Of a stretch of 14,487 nt of DNA, positions 13,665 through 14,487 are shown one piece after another (the first letter of the stretch is position 1; every line of letters begins with the position of its first letter). The stretch is from JABHCC01 sp964444375 (GTDB lineage: Bacteria; Bacteroidota; Bacteroidia; Bacteroidales; UBA12481). Location of the stretch: positions 1 to 14,487 of the forward strand of contig CAYUGX010000097.1 of assembly GCA_964444375.1 (NCBI GenBank). Direction: 5' to 3'. The position numbers were made by a program, and so were the translations under genes. Under the pieces are notes generated by a model. The model had not been told where the DNA came from and did no database searches. It saw nothing but the letters and a program-made list of their open reading frames with translations.

Positions 13665-14487
13665 ATGAATATTGCAGTCAATTGTAGACTTTTACAAAAA
13701 GGACAACTTGAAGGGATTGGGTGGTTCATGTACGAAAACCTGAAGCGACTCACCATGAATCACCCCGAGCATCAGTTCTATTTTATTTTTGATCGTCCCT
13801 ACAATCCTGACTTCATATTCGCAGACAATATTCGTCCGATTGTCGTGGGGCCACCCACACGCCATCCTGTTTTGTGGTACTTGTGGTTCGAATGGCGTTT
13901 GCCTCGGATACTGAAAAGATGTGGTGCCGATATGTTCTTTTCACCAGATGGATACCTCAGTCTGCGTTCAAGAATTCCTGCGATGACCACCATCCACGAC
14001 ATCAATTTTGCGCATCGCCCGAAAGACTTGCCATTCTTCACCCGTCATTATTACAACTATTTCTTCCCCAGATTTGCCAGAAAGGCCCGAATAATAACAA
14101 CCGTATCAGAGTACTCAAAAAAAGACATCCAGCAAACTTATCAAATAGATCAAGACAAGATTAAAGTGGTCTACAATGGGGCGAATTCAGCTTACACACC
14201 CCTACCGGATGCTAAAAAGAAGGAAGTCAAGGCGCGATACACCGATGGTCATGACTATTTTCTATTCATCGGATCAATTCATCCTCGAAAAAACCTGGAT
14301 AACCTGATCAAGGCCTATGATCGCTTCATCGAAAGAACCGGATCTGAGACACGCCTGGTTATTGTAGGTACTAGAATGTGGAAAGCGACAAGCGACAAGC
14401 GATACGAGACAAGTAAAGAATCTGTAAACCTGGGATCAATATGCACAACAAAAATCGCTAATGAGCAAAATAAACTCGACTCTTCTC
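13665..14487 (+). CDS. GT4-type glycosyltransferase, partial and probably interrupted at about 14384
   Basis: ATG at 13665 opens a frame with no stop to the window end (274 codons). The first ~239 residues read as a GT-B glycosyltransferase of the GT4 type, which would transfer a sugar from a nucleotide donor during surface-polysaccharide synthesis. The N-terminus is MNIAVNCRLL followed by GIGWF. Later come TTIHDINFAHRP, ITTVSEYSKKDI and KVVYNGAN before the donor domain, which begins at FLFIGSIHPRKNLDNLIKAY and continues to RLVIVGTRMWK. After this Trp-Lys, homologues I remember continue with a helix and a VxFTGxL strand. Here the sequence instead runs into a 7-bp degenerate tandem repeat and low-complexity residues (ATSDKRYETSKES), and no other frame restores the motif. 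The gene therefore seems broken or altered by an insertion. It is divergent from the flippase. Confidence 0.72.
   Translation, partial: MNIAVNCRLLQKGQLEGIGWFMYENLKRLTMNHPEHQFYFIFDRPYNPDFIFADNIRPIVVGPPTRHPVLWYLWFEWRLPRILKRCGADMFFSPDGYLSLRSRIPAMTTIHDINFAHRPKDLPFFTRHYYNYFFPRFARKARIITTVSEYSKKDIQQTYQIDQDKIKVVYNGANSAYTPLPDAKKKEVKARYTDGHDYFLFIGSIHPRKNLDNLIKAYDRFIERTGSETRLVIVGTRMWKATSDKRYETSKESVNLGSICTTKIANEQNKLDSS
14384..14411. repeat. 7-bp degenerate tandem repeat inside the glycosyltransferase frame
   Basis: Consecutive 7-mers on the plus strand are AGCGACA, AGCGACA, AGCGATA and CGAGACA, followed by a poor fifth copy AGTAAAG (14412-14418). The array begins at the codon after which similarity to GT4 enzymes stops. 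From memory, runs of this kind are scattered through Bacteroidota genomes, often beside small four-helix-bundle (S23/IVS-like) genes. The window ends 76 bases later, with an ATG at 14461 opening nine codons, so I cannot tell whether such a gene follows. Confidence 0.7.

Noticed and set aside
14384..14418. Possible CRISPR or satellite array at the right edge
   Set aside because: Units are 7 bp, contiguous and without spacers, so it is not a CRISPR array.

Overview
The window reads as chromosomal DNA from a member of the Bacteroidota, probably a marine or soil Cytophagales-type organism. The grounds are a base composition in the low-to-mid 40s % GC by eye, almost no Shine-Dalgarno sequences, several hits to the Bacteroidota -7 promoter pattern (TAnnTTTG), a GH92 lipoprotein, a FucP-type sugar permease and a DUF6807 (PmoA-like) secreted protein. 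No rRNA, tRNA, CRISPR array or transposase is visible. Coding density is very high: eleven genes, none of the gaps longer than about 90 bases, and all but one gene on the minus strand.

Read in the minus direction from the right, the layout is as follows. (1) A Wzx/MATE-like polysaccharide flippase (13591-12083) stands back to back with a plus-strand GT4-type glycosyltransferase (13665 to the window end). The glycosyltransferase loses family similarity at about 14384, where a 7-bp degenerate tandem repeat begins. (2) Directly behind the flippase comes a tightly packed sugar-catabolism block: MFS permease, CBM9-like protein, PPi-type phosphofructokinase, PIG-L/LmbE deacetylase and tandem-SIS sugar-phosphate isomerase/deaminase. 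Most junctions overlap by 1-4 bases. (3) A strong intrinsic terminator (7157-7190) separates the SIS gene from a ROK sugar kinase and a GH92 alpha-mannosidase lipoprotein. (4) A large TPR protein of unknown role follows. (5) A near-perfect 26-bp palindrome precedes an SDR of the D-mannonate oxidoreductase type and a secreted DUF6807 protein that runs off the left edge.

The most coherent reading of the central block is a complete amino-sugar route that avoids the classic NagA/NagB enzymes. The permease imports GlcNAc or a short GlcNAc oligosaccharide, the PIG-L enzyme removes acetate, the ROK kinase phosphorylates, the SIS enzyme deaminates/isomerises glucosamine-6-P to fructose-6-P, and the PPi-type PFK makes fructose-1,6-bisphosphate. 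GH92 would release alpha-mannose from glycans such as N-glycans outside the cytoplasm. The enzyme families are seen in the sequence; the pathway assignment is inference. The deacetylase-plus-SIS-deaminase logic resembles the archaeal chitin pathway (Dac/GlmD) and the NagB-II deaminase of Shewanella.

The regulatory structure visible is the 26-bp palindrome before the SDR gene, the internal terminator before the ROK gene, a 10-bp tandem repeat lying inside a possible promoter spacer before the PFK gene, and an AT-rich dyad in the divergent flippase/glycosyltransferase gap.
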